DNA of 64,000 bases from Gemmatimonadota bacterium (GTDB lineage: Bacteria > Gemmatimonadota > Gemmatimonadetes > Longimicrobiales > Gaopeijiaceae): the NCBI GenBank assembly GCA_041390125.1, contig JAWKQN010000010.1:62001-126000 (forward strand), written 5' to 3'. How positions within the stretch are numbered: the first letter of the stretch is position 1; each line of letters begins with the position of its first letter. Below the pieces are notes generated by a model. The model saw only the letters and a program-made list of their open reading frames with translations. It was not told the DNA's origin and ran no database searches. The position numbers were made by a program, and so were the translations under genes. Below, one piece after another: positions 29,262 to 37,537 of the stretch.

Positions 29262-30314
29262 TCAGCCAGACCAGCCCGCCCCTCCCCACCAGCGCCACCG
29301 CCAGCGCGCCTGGACCTTGCGCCAGAGGTTGAGGGGCTTCCGCCGCAGGTGACCCGTCCCGCGCCCGAGGAGATCCAGCGCTGCGTCGACGACGCGATCG
29401 GCGGAACGGCCGTCCCGCCACGGGTGCACCTCCGAGGCGAAGCGCTCCATGGCAGCGCGCAGATCCGGCGGATCGGCGAGAGCCCGGATGATCGCACCCT
29501 CCACCTCGGCGGGCTCCCGCACGTCGATGAACCACGGGCCCGGCTCCCGGTGTCGGAAGGTGACCGCGGGTCGACCGAGCACGACGAACTCCACGGGCGC
29601 CGAGGACGTATCCGAAAGCATGACATGCGCGTCGGTCATGACACGCACGAGGTCGGGATCGTCCACGAGCTCGAGGTGCGGGCCGACGAGTGCGCCGTAC
29701 GCGTCACGGAGCCGCGGCTCGGCTTTGGCGTGCAGCTTCACCCGCCAGCGCCACCGTCCTTTCGCGGCGAGCGACGCGAGCGTGGGGAGCAACGCGTCCG
29801 CGGAGCTCAGGCCGGGCGTCATGGTGGGCGCGTAGAGCACGATGGGCTCGGACGTCGTGCGGGGCTTTGGCGCGCGCAACGCGGGGTCGAGCTTCGGGAA
29901 GCCGGTCTCGACCACCTCGAAGTGCCCGTGGCGCGCGGCCAGCGCCCGGAACGGTCCCGTCGTGGACGGGCCGTGCGTGCAGTAGAGGTCGAAGTACCCG
30001 CGGATACGGAAGTGCCCCCGATCGTCGGGACGCTTGCGGGCATCGAGGCCGTGGAAGACGGCCACCTTGAGCCCGGGCAGGAAGTGGGGCACGCTGTCCG
30101 AGGAGACGAAGGCGACGTCGGAGCCCCAACGGCGCGCATCGGCCATGCCCTCCAGGACGTGCTCGCCGCGCGGGACGTGCTCGGCGCCCGGGCCTTCGAA
30201 GAGCCAGGCCACCTCGGACCCTCGCCGGCGCAGCGCGTCCGCCAGCGGGGCCAGGACCCCCACGGCGTAGCTCTGGGTTCCGAACAGGACCGCGCGTGCC
30301 GTCACGTTTCTCAT
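29262..30314 (-). CDS. CDP-glycerol glycerophosphotransferase-like protein
   Basis: 350 aa from ATG 30314. The GT-B-like fold resembles the TagB/TagF glycerophosphotransferase family (PF04464): VAVFHGLDARKRPDD, then VLYAPTMTPGLSS, KLHAKAEP, VMLSDTSSAPVEF and GRPAVTFRH in the usual order. Those enzymes transfer glycerol phosphate or related polyol phosphates in wall or glycan assembly. The last 25 residues are rich in Trp and Arg (KVQARWRWRWWGG), probably a membrane-contact tail. It is divergent, across 49 bp, from a sugar-phosphate nucleotidyltransferase-like gene. Exact substrate not deducible. Confidence 0.82.
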   Translation of the reverse strand: MRNVTARAVLFGTQSYAVGVLAPLADALRRRGSEVAWLFEGPGAEHVPRGEHVLEGMADARRWGSDVAFVSSDSVPHFLPGLKVAVFHGLDARKRPDDRGHFRIRGYFDLYCTHGPSTTGPFRALAARHGHFEVVETGFPKLDPALRAPKPRTTSEPIVLYAPTMTPGLSSADALLPTLASLAAKGRWRWRVKLHAKAEPRLRDAYGALVGPHLELVDDPDLVRVMTDAHVMLSDTSSAPVEFVVLGRPAVTFRHREPGPWFIDVREPAEVEGAIIRALADPPDLRAAMERFASEVHPWRDGRSADRVVDAALDLLGRGTGHLRRKPLNLWRKVQARWRWRWWGGAGWSG

Positions 30315-30363
30315 CCCGACTGTCGACCGTTACGTTACGGACCGCTTACCGTTCCGTGACGCC

Positions 30364-31125
30364 ATGGACTACGCCTTCGCCACCCCCGTTCGCAACCCGC
30401 TTCCGGCCGTCATCCTCGCGGCCGGTCGAGGTGCGCGCCTCCGCTCCGGGGTTCCCAAGCCGATGACCGCGGTCGCCGGTCGCTCCCTGCTGCGCCGCGT
30501 CCTCGAGACGTGTGGGGAGGCCGGCGTGGGACGCGTGGTCTTCGCCCTCGGGTACGAGGCCGACCTCCTGGAGCGGCACGCGCGGGAGACGGCCGACGCT
30601 CTGGGTCTCGCCATCGACTGCGTGCGCGCCCCCGATTGGGAGAAGGGCAACGGCGTGAGCGCCCACGCTGCCGCGCGGGCGGCGGATGCGTCCCACTTCT
30701 ATCTGCTGATGGGCGACCACATCGTCGCGCCGGGCGTGCTGGCGGCCCTCGCGGCGTCTCCTCCGCCGAAGGGCGGGGTGGCCCTCGCGGTCGACCTCGA
30801 CCCCGCCGCCGTGCACGACCTGGACGACGCCACCAAGGTCCGGGTCCGCGGCGACCACTTCGACGCCATCGGCAAGACGCTGGACGACTGGAACGGCGTG
30901 GACACGGGCGCGTTCCTCTGCACCCACGGGGTCGTCACCGCGCTGGACGAGGCGCAGCGCCGCGGACGGTATCAGTTGTCCGACGGCATCCGCACGCTGG
31001 CGGGCGCCGGCCTGGCCCGTGCCGTCGACGTCACGGGCTTGCCTTGGATCGACGTGGACACGCTGGATGCCCTGGAGGAAGCGGAGCGTCGCATGCGTCC
31101 CACGATCGGAGCCGCGGCGCGCTGA
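30364..31125 (+). CDS. NTP transferase (sugar- or inositol-phosphate nucleotidyltransferase family)
   Basis: 253 aa from ATG 30364; no clear ribosome binding site. N-terminal AVILAAGRGARLRSGVPKP is the nucleotide-binding signature of the NTP_transferase/MobA-like superfamily; later, KGNGVSAHAAA and LMGDHIV fit the metal and sugar-phosphate loops. The proportions and the GNGVSA segment resemble CTP:inositol-1-phosphate cytidylyltransferase, but no CDP-alcohol phosphotransferase domain is fused. It likely supplies an activated polyol or sugar for the divergent glycerophosphotransferase-like protein. That link is inference from adjacency. Confidence 0.82.
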   Translation: MDYAFATPVRNPLPAVILAAGRGARLRSGVPKPMTAVAGRSLLRRVLETCGEAGVGRVVFALGYEADLLERHARETADALGLAIDCVRAPDWEKGNGVSAHAAARAADASHFYLLMGDHIVAPGVLAALAASPPPKGGVALAVDLDPAAVHDLDDATKVRVRGDHFDAIGKTLDDWNGVDTGAFLCTHGVVTALDEAQRRGRYQLSDGIRTLAGAGLARAVDVTGLPWIDVDTLDALEEAERRMRPTIGAAAR

Positions 31126-31211
31126 CGACGGTCCGCCTCTGGCGCAGGGGCGGGGCCATACGGTCAATTGGCGCCGATCGCCTCCGACGTCCTCCCCCCG
31201 CAGGATGCACG

Positions 31212-33044
31212 GTGCCAGCCATCCGACGTCTCTCCCTGCCGGCCGCGCTCCTCTGTGGTATCGCTGCCTGCGCGGAGCCCGAACCCCAGGGCCCTCCGTT
31301 GCCGTCCGGCTCCGAGCTGGGCGCGTCCGTCTCCGCGGCCCTCACCGCCGAGGGACTCCTGGAGGACGCACGCGTGATCGTCGCGCAGGAGCGCTCGTCC
31401 GGCGGTCCGGGTGAGGCCGCGGCCATCGAGCACATCCTGGCCCGGCTCGACTCCGCCGGCGTGCCCTCGGAGGTGTTGGAGTTCGACGGGTTGATCAGCA
31501 CTCCCGACTCGGCGCGGGTCGAGCACGTGGGCAGCGCCTTCCGTCCCTATGCCATCACGCCCTCCTTCTCCGTCGCCACCGACTCGCTCACCGGGTCGCT
31601 CGTGGACGTGGGTGCCCTCGACGACCTGCCGCGCCCGGAGACGGGCACCGGTGAGCTCGTCTTCCCCGCTCCGTACGACACGACCGGTCCGCTCGGACGC
31701 GTGCGCGGTCGCATCGCGCTCGTCACCGGCCAACCGCGCGGGGTGCCCACCCGCATGCTCCAGTCCCTCGGCGCCGTCGGGGTGATCTTCGTCGCGCCGG
31801 AGGAGCGACTCAACGACCTGATCGTCACCACCACGTGGGGAAATCCCTCGCTGCAGAACGTGCACCGTCTACCACGCATCCCGGTGGTGGAGGTGCGGCG
31901 GAGTGACGGCGACTCCCTCCGCGCGCTCCTCGCGCGCGAGCCCGACACGCAGGTGCGGCTCTCCACCTGGTTGCGGACGCGCTGGACGACCTTGCGGCTT
32001 CCGGTGGCGCACATCGTTCCCGAGCGGGACGCCGACGCGCCGTTCGTGCTCTTCGGCGGCCACATCGATGCGTGGCACCAGGGCGCCACCGACGAGGGCG
32101 CGTCGAATGCGGCGATGCTCGCCCTCGCGCTGGAGTTCCACGCGCGTCGCGCCGAGCTGCGGCGGGGGCTGCGCGTGGCCTGGTGGCCCGGCCACTCGAC
32201 CGGCCGCTACTCGGGCTCCACGTGGTACGCCGACTCCCACTTCATGGAGCTGCGCGACCATGCCCTGGCCTATGTGAACGTCGACGGGATCGGGCAGATG
32301 GGGGCGACCGACCTGCGTGCGACCACGACGGCGTCCCTGGCTCCGCTGGCCGTCACCACCCTGGGGTCCCTCGCGGGACAGCAGGTGGATCCCGGCCGCC
32401 CCGGGCGGGATTCCGACCAGAGCTTCAACGGCGTCGCGTTGCCCCTGCTGCAGCTCAACCGGACCCGCCCGGCCTCCGAAGGCGGCTACTGGTGGTGGCA
32501 CACACCGGAGGACACGTTCGACAAGATCGGACCGGACGTGCTCCTCGAGGACACCCGGCTCTACGCCGCGACCCTCGCCACGCTGCTGAACGCGCCGCTC
32601 TACCCGGTGGACCTCATCGCCCAGATGGACGAGTTCCGGCGCGCGCTCGAGCTGCGCTCGGCCGCGTCCACGGGGCGACTGGAGCTGGAGGGTTCGGCGG
32701 CCCGGCTCGAGCGTCTACGCGAGCGGGCAGGCGAGATCGCACAGCGGCTCACCGCCGCGTCCGCGGATCCCGCCGTGGACCTGGCGCTGGTGCGCATCCT
32801 GCGGCCCCTCCACCAGGTGCTGTACGTACCCGGCTCGATCCACCATCCCGATCCGGGCATCTCCGACGGGCCGTTGCCCGGTCTGGCCCCTGCTCGGGTC
32901 CTGGCGGAGGCGGCCCCGGAGAGCGGACGCTACCACGCCGCGCAGACATCCCTCCTGCGTGAGCGCAACCGGATCGACGCGGCGCTGGAGGAGGCCTGGG
33001 TGGAGGCGGGCCGGCTGCTGGAGACGTTGCCGGCGCCGCGCTGA
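31212..33044 (+). CDS. M28-family peptidase-like lipoprotein with PA insert
   Basis: 610 aa from GTG 31212 (AGGA 6 nt upstream). A lipoprotein signal ends at the lipobox GIAAC, so it is probably membrane-anchored and faces the periplasm. A PA-type insert lies at about 130-240 (GVIFVAPEERL). The M28 core keeps the first metal ligands (GGHIDAWHQGATDEGASN), the Asp in YVNVDGIG and the late His in WWWHTPEDTFDKIG. The usual Glu-Glu after the third strand (WxxEExGLxGS) is replaced by WWPGHSTGRYSGS, so the general base is changed or lost. A C-terminal helical extension follows. Substrate unknown. Confidence 0.88.
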   Translation: MPAIRRLSLPAALLCGIAACAEPEPQGPPLPSGSELGASVSAALTAEGLLEDARVIVAQERSSGGPGEAAAIEHILARLDSAGVPSEVLEFDGLISTPDSARVEHVGSAFRPYAITPSFSVATDSLTGSLVDVGALDDLPRPETGTGELVFPAPYDTTGPLGRVRGRIALVTGQPRGVPTRMLQSLGAVGVIFVAPEERLNDLIVTTTWGNPSLQNVHRLPRIPVVEVRRSDGDSLRALLAREPDTQVRLSTWLRTRWTTLRLPVAHIVPERDADAPFVLFGGHIDAWHQGATDEGASNAAMLALALEFHARRAELRRGLRVAWWPGHSTGRYSGSTWYADSHFMELRDHALAYVNVDGIGQMGATDLRATTTASLAPLAVTTLGSLAGQQVDPGRPGRDSDQSFNGVALPLLQLNRTRPASEGGYWWWHTPEDTFDKIGPDVLLEDTRLYAATLATLLNAPLYPVDLIAQMDEFRRALELRSAASTGRLELEGSAARLERLRERAGEIAQRLTAASADPAVDLALVRILRPLHQVLYVPGSIHHPDPGISDGPLPGLAPARVLAEAAPESGRYHAAQTSLLRERNRIDAALEEAWVEAGRLLETLPAPR

Positions 33045-33088
33045 TCCAGGCACCTGAACGCCGCAGGCCCCTTCCCCGTACATCCGAC

Positions 33089-33856
33089 ATGAGCGAGACC
33101 GACCTGCCCGCGCGGCGCTACAGCGACGAAGAGGTGGCACGACTGCTCAAGCGGGCCACGGAGCTGCAGCGTCACGAGTCCGCGGCACCCTCGCGAGACG
33201 GATTGACCCTGGCCGAGCTCGAGTCCATCGCTCGCGAAGCCGGCATCGACGCCGCCCTCGTCCGCCGCGCGGTCCACGAGCTGGATCACGATCCCCCCAC
33301 CGGCGGCGCCGCCAGGATCTTCCTGGGGGAGCGCCCGACCCTGCTGATCGAGCGCACGTTCGCCGGCACGCTCACGCCGGACGAGCTCGAAGGCCTGGTG
33401 CCGGAGATCAATGCCGCGGCCAACACGACCGGACAGGTGTCGCTCGTGGGCCGGACGCTCAACTTCTCGTCCACGGCGGGTGGGCAGCACCCGCGCATGA
33501 CGCAGATCATGGTGAGCAGCCGCGACGGGGAGACCCGGCTGCGGATCGAGGAACGCTTCGGGAACACCGCCGGCGCGCTCTTCGGCGGCATCGTGGGCGG
33601 AGGAGGGGTCGGCCTCGGCGTCGGCGCCGGCGTGGCCATCGGGCAGGCGATCGGATCGGCGCTGCTCACCGGGATGCTACCGTTCACCGCCGTCGGGATC
33701 GCCTACGTGACCGCGCGCACGATCTTCCGTCGGATCGTCGGGGGCCGGCGTCGCGCCCTGGCCCGGCTCGCGGACCGGATCGAAGACGTCGTGGCGCATG
33801 CCCGGGCGCGGGAGGCAGCCCGCGACACGACGGGCCGGCTCCCTCCGCCCCGCTGA
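33089..33856 (+). CDS. Hypothetical protein with Gly-rich membrane segments
   Basis: 255 aa from ATG 33089, 44 bp after the M28 gene. Residues 10-70 are helical and charged (YSDEEVARLLKRATELQ, LTLAELESIAREAGID), like the SHOCT/tail-type N-terminus found in many uncharacterised Gemmatimonadota proteins. About 85-155 is a mixed alpha/beta region. A Gly-rich hydrophobic stretch at about 165-215 (GGIVGGGGVGLGVGAGVAIG, then LLTGMLPFTAVGIAYV) probably makes two membrane helices, followed by a basic tail. I do not recognise the family or function. Confidence 0.75.
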   Translation: MSETDLPARRYSDEEVARLLKRATELQRHESAAPSRDGLTLAELESIAREAGIDAALVRRAVHELDHDPPTGGAARIFLGERPTLLIERTFAGTLTPDELEGLVPEINAAANTTGQVSLVGRTLNFSSTAGGQHPRMTQIMVSSRDGETRLRIEERFGNTAGALFGGIVGGGGVGLGVGAGVAIGQAIGSALLTGMLPFTAVGIAYVTARTIFRRIVGGRRRALARLADRIEDVVAHARAREAARDTTGRLPPPR

Positions 33857-33896
33857 GTACCGCGCGACGCCGTCCCGCCTGGACGCGACCGCCGGC

Positions 33897-34424
33897 TCAG
33901 GTGGGCAGGCGGTCGAACATCAGGCGCACCGACTCCCGGATCTGCTCCTGCAGCGCCTCCGGATCGTCGATGACGCTTCCGAGATCCCCCTGCGCCCAGC
34001 CGCGCCAGATGATGTGCATGCCATCCGCCCGTGCAATGTCGACGAGCAGGGTCCCTTCGTCGTACTGCACCACCTGGGTGCCGCGGCCGTACTCGCTGCT
34101 GTACCCCAGCTCCTCGTCCGCCGCGTACACGTCGACGCGCTCCCGGACGGACGCGTGGTAGTGCAGGAGGAGATCGGGCGCCCGTTCGGAATACGTGAAG
34201 CCGCGGCGCGTCATCTCCTCCGCGATCGCCTGCTTGATCCGTTCGTGGAAGAAGGTGTTGTTGTCGAGGCGCGCGTCGCCGGTGGGCATGTCGTCGGCCG
34301 GACCCCAGCCGAACGTACGATACGTCTCGAGCGAAGTCCCCGGCCGGTAGTCTGCCCCGGCCCGGATGGCGATGCCGCAGCCGTTCAGCAGGAGCCCCAG
34401 GGCGAGCAGCAGTGTCGTGCGCAT
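33897..34424 (-). CDS. DUF4136 lipoprotein
   Basis: 175 aa from ATG 34424. The signal peptide ends at the lipobox LLNGC, predicting a lipidated envelope protein. The body matches DUF4136: YRTFGWGPADDMP near the N-terminus, IKQAIAEEMTRRGFT, PDLLLHYHASV, and GTLLVDIARADGMHIIWRGWA toward the C-terminus. The role of the family is unknown. It converges on the preceding gene with a 40-bp gap. Confidence 0.9.
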   Translation of the reverse strand: MRTTLLLALGLLLNGCGIAIRAGADYRPGTSLETYRTFGWGPADDMPTGDARLDNNTFFHERIKQAIAEEMTRRGFTYSERAPDLLLHYHASVRERVDVYAADEELGYSSEYGRGTQVVQYDEGTLLVDIARADGMHIIWRGWAQGDLGSVIDDPEALQEQIRESVRLMFDRLPT

Positions 34425-34613
34425 CGGAGTGTCCCTTTCCGCAGGTGATCTGCACTGAAGTTCGGGACCCTCTTCCGCAGCTTCGATCCGGCGTTCTCCT
34501 CCGCGCCAGTGGGGAATCCGCCTACTCCGGACCACCCGGTCGCGACGCCGCGCAGCACGGCGCCGGGAGCGCCTCGGCCCCGCACACGGCGAGCCCGGTC
34601 CCGCCCCGGCCGG

Positions 34614-34994
34614 TCACACGGCGCTCCGCGAGGCGCGGTGGCGCCACAGCACCCACGCGTAGAGGGTGGCATTGAGCAGGAGCACGAGAAGGCCCAGGAC
34701 GGTCTGCACGTCGGGCGTCAGGCCGGATGGATAGAGCACCGGCAGGAGGTAGTGCTCCACGAAGCCGCCCTCGTACCCACCTCCCCCCGCCGCGCGCCGG
34801 AGTCGGTTCTCGAGCGGGGTGAGCGGGCAGACCCCGCCGCTCAGCTCGATCCACACGCCCCAGGCGGCGGACGGCAGGTGGACCCACGCCCATCGGGGCC
34901 ATCGGGCCACCAGCAGGGCGCCCAGGAGGACGAAGCCCACGAACGCGAGGTGCACGACGACCAGCGCATCCGCGGCGAAGCGCTGCCAGACCAT
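34614..34994 (-). CDS. DUF2784 membrane protein
   Basis: 126 aa from ATG 34994. Three or four hydrophobic helices: LVVVHLAFVGFVLLGALLV, a WVHLPSAAWGVWIEL segment and a C-terminal LGLLVLLLNATLYAWVLW. The motif GGVCPLTPLENRLRRAAG between the second and third helices is diagnostic of DUF2784. Function unknown; stands alone in a gap between divergent and convergent neighbours. Confidence 0.92.
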   Translation of the reverse strand: MVWQRFAADALVVVHLAFVGFVLLGALLVARWPRWAWVHLPSAAWGVWIELSGGVCPLTPLENRLRRAAGGGGYEGGFVEHYLLPVLYPSGLTPDVQTVLGLLVLLLNATLYAWVLWRHRASRSAV

Positions 34995-35122
34995 GGACCA
35001 TCGTCAAGCCTCGGCGCGCGGGCCGCAAGCAGAGGCGGGAAGACGAAAGGCTCCCTTGCCGGGACACGGCCGTCCGCTGGAGGTTGCGGGACCTACAGCG
35101 CCCCGAGCGAGGAGTCGTACCG

Positions 35123-36622
35123 GTGGGAGCCCTTCTGGTCGAGCGCGGACGCGGACGCCCCGAGCGCACCGCGCTGCTCGACGACGGGACCGTCTGGACC
35201 TATGGCGAGCTGCACCAGGCCGCCGAGGCCGTCCGCGCGCGCCTGATCCCCCTGCTGGGGGGCGGTGAGCCCGAGCCGCGGGTCTGCGCCCTCCTGGCGC
35301 CCGGCCCCCGCTGGGTGGCCGCGCAGTGGGGGACCTGGCGGGCAGGAGGCGTCTGGGTCCCGCTGGCGGTGTCGCATCCGGAGCGGGAGCTCGCGTACGT
35401 GCTCGAGGACGCACGCCCGAGCGCCGTGCTGGTGGACGCGGCCCACGGCGCCCGCCTGAGGTCCCTGTGCGCGAGCCGCGGGTTGCCGCTCGTGACCCTC
35501 GACGACGGGGCCGCTCCGCCCGCAGGGGACGCCCCGAGCGCGCTGGTCGCGGAACGGGCCGCGATGATCCTCTACACGAGCGGTACCACCAACCGACCCA
35601 AGGGCGTGGTCAGCACCCACGGTGCGATCCGGGCCCAGGTGGACGCGCTCATCGATGCATGGGGCTGGACGCCGGACGACCGCATCCTGCACGTGCTCCC
35701 GCTGCACCACGTGCACGGGATCATCAATGCGCTGTCCTGCGCGCTGGGTGCCGGCGCGTCCTGTGCGTTCGCCCACCCCTTCGACGCCGACCGCGTCTGG
35801 GATCGCCTGACGGAGGGGGATATCACGCTCTTCATGGCGGTCCCGACGATCTACCGACGCCTGATCCACGCCTGGGAGGCGGCGCCGCCCGAGCGGCGGC
35901 GCCGTTGGTCCGAGGGGGCCGCCTCGCTGCGCCTCATGGTCTCCGGATCCGCCGCGCTGCCCGTCCCGGTGCTGGAGCGCTGGCAGGAGATGACGGGTCA
36001 CGTCCTCCTCGAGCGCTACGGCATGACCGAGATCGGGATGGGGCTCTCCAACCCGCTGCACGGCGAACGCCGACCCGGCACCGTGGGGATGCCCCTGCCG
36101 GGCGTGGCGGCACGCCTCGTGGATGAACACGGCCTGCCGCTGGACGAAGGCAGCCCGGGACAGATCGAGATCCGGGGTCCACAGCTTTTCCGCGAATACT
36201 GGCAGCGTGCCGACGCCACCCGGGCTGCGTTCCACGACGGGTGGTTCCGCACCGGGGACGAAGCGATCGTCGAGGACGGCTACTTCCGCATCCTCGGACG
36301 GCAGAGCGTGGACATCATCAAGTCGGGCGGGTACAAGATCTCCGCGTTGGAGATCGAAGCCGTGCTGCGCGAGCACGAGCGGATCGCGGAGTGTGCGGTG
36401 GTGGGCCTGCCCGACCCCGAGTGGGGCGAACGCGTGGCGGCGGCGGTCGTGACCACGGGCAGCGAGGGCCTGGAGCTGGAGACGCTGCGCGCCTGGGCCA
36501 AGGAGCGTCTCGCACCCTACAAGATCCCGCGCGCGCTGGTCGTCACCGCGGACCTGCCGCGCAATGCGATGGGCAAGGTGGTCAAGCCGGATCTCCGCAC
36601 CCTGTTCGAGGAGCAGCACTGA
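35123..36622 (+). CDS. Acyl-CoA synthetase (class I adenylate-forming enzyme), malonyl-CoA synthetase-like
   Basis: 499 aa from GTG 35123, preferred because GAGGAG lies 9 nt upstream; a TTG at 35084 would add 13 residues. All core motifs are present: A3 YTSGTTNRPKGV, substrate-loop HVLPLHHVHGI, A5 YGMTEIGMGL, A7 GWFRTGDEA, A8 RQSVDIIKSGGYKIS and the C-terminal catalytic Lys in PRNAMGKVVKP. Length and the HHVHGI motif resemble ACSF3/malonyl-CoA synthetases. It activates a carboxylic acid with ATP and CoA in the cytoplasm; the exact acid is not certain. The stop overlaps the methyltransferase start (TGATG), so the two form an operon. Confidence 0.92.
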   Translation: MGALLVERGRGRPERTALLDDGTVWTYGELHQAAEAVRARLIPLLGGGEPEPRVCALLAPGPRWVAAQWGTWRAGGVWVPLAVSHPERELAYVLEDARPSAVLVDAAHGARLRSLCASRGLPLVTLDDGAAPPAGDAPSALVAERAAMILYTSGTTNRPKGVVSTHGAIRAQVDALIDAWGWTPDDRILHVLPLHHVHGIINALSCALGAGASCAFAHPFDADRVWDRLTEGDITLFMAVPTIYRRLIHAWEAAPPERRRRWSEGAASLRLMVSGSAALPVPVLERWQEMTGHVLLERYGMTEIGMGLSNPLHGERRPGTVGMPLPGVAARLVDEHGLPLDEGSPGQIEIRGPQLFREYWQRADATRAAFHDGWFRTGDEAIVEDGYFRILGRQSVDIIKSGGYKISALEIEAVLREHERIAECAVVGLPDPEWGERVAAAVVTTGSEGLELETLRAWAKERLAPYKIPRALVVTADLPRNAMGKVVKPDLRTLFEEQH

Positions 36623-37452
36623 TGGCGCACACGTATGTGCTGGGGCACACCGGCCGTGAGCTGGATCGTCTGGACCTGCAGGGCCTGCTCTACCGCGACA
36701 CCACGGAACGCTGTTTCGGGGACGCCGGCCTGGAGACGGGTATGCGTGTGCTGGACGTCGGGTGCGGCTCGGGCGACGTGAGCCGTCTCGCGGGACGGAT
36801 GGTGGGCTCCACCGGCTACGTGCTCGGGATCGATCGCGACGCGGGCAGCGTGGAGACGGCGCGCGCACGCACGGCGGCGGCCGGCCTCCACCATGTCCAC
36901 TTCCAGACCGCCGCGGCCGGAACGCAGCTCGACGAGGCACCCTTCGACGCGCTGGTGGGTCGCTTCATCCTGATGCATCAGGCCGACCCGGCGCTCATGC
37001 TGCGCACCCTCTTGCCGCTGCTGCGTCCGGGTGCGCTGGTGGCGTTCGTGGAGTCCTCCGCGGTCACGTTGCGCGACGGCCTGCAGTCCCGCCCCGACGC
37101 CCCGCTGTACCGGGCGGTCGTGGAGTGGAAGACCCGCGTCATCGCGAGCGCCGGTGCCGACACCGAAGCGGGGCTGCGCCTGGGCGAGGTCTTCGTCGAG
37201 GCCGGCCTGCCCCGGCCCACGCTGAGGCTGGAGGCCCGGCTGGAGGGAGGGCCCGACAGCCCGCTCGACCGCTACATGGTCGAGAGCGTGCGCAGCATGG
37301 CCCCCCAGGCCGCCGCGGCCGGTCTGTCCACCGATCCGCTCGAGCCGCTCGACACGCTGGAGGCGCGCCTGCGGGAGGAGGCCCTGTCGGAGGGGGGGTT
37401 CCGGGTGCTCTGGCCGACGGTGTCGGCCTGGACGCGTCTGCCCCGGGCCTGA
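36622..37452 (+). CDS. SAM-dependent class I methyltransferase
   Basis: 276 aa from ATG 36622, coupled to the upstream acyl-CoA synthetase stop. Motif I VLDVGCGSGDVSRLA and motif II GIDRDAGSVETARART mark the SAM-binding Rossmann fold (residues 35-135); motif III-like LLRPGALVAFVE follows. The C-terminal half is helical and variable, as in small-molecule methyltransferases of the UbiE/Methyltransf_25 group. Substrate unknown; co-operon placement suggests the acyl-CoA synthetase product or a related metabolite. Confidence 0.9.
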   Translation: MAHTYVLGHTGRELDRLDLQGLLYRDTTERCFGDAGLETGMRVLDVGCGSGDVSRLAGRMVGSTGYVLGIDRDAGSVETARARTAAAGLHHVHFQTAAAGTQLDEAPFDALVGRFILMHQADPALMLRTLLPLLRPGALVAFVESSAVTLRDGLQSRPDAPLYRAVVEWKTRVIASAGADTEAGLRLGEVFVEAGLPRPTLRLEARLEGGPDSPLDRYMVESVRSMAPQAAAAGLSTDPLEPLDTLEARLREEALSEGGFRVLWPTVSAWTRLPRA

Positions 37453-37537
37453 CGCTCCGCGCGGGACGCCCGCACCGGTGGCCGCGACCCGGGGACGGTC
37501 GCACATTCAGGCACCGACTCCCGCTGCGAGGCGACCC

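Noticed and set aside
30510..31211. Long N-terminal extension of the M28-like protein
   Set aside because: It would overlap the nucleotidyltransferase in another frame and precede a perfect lipoprotein signal.
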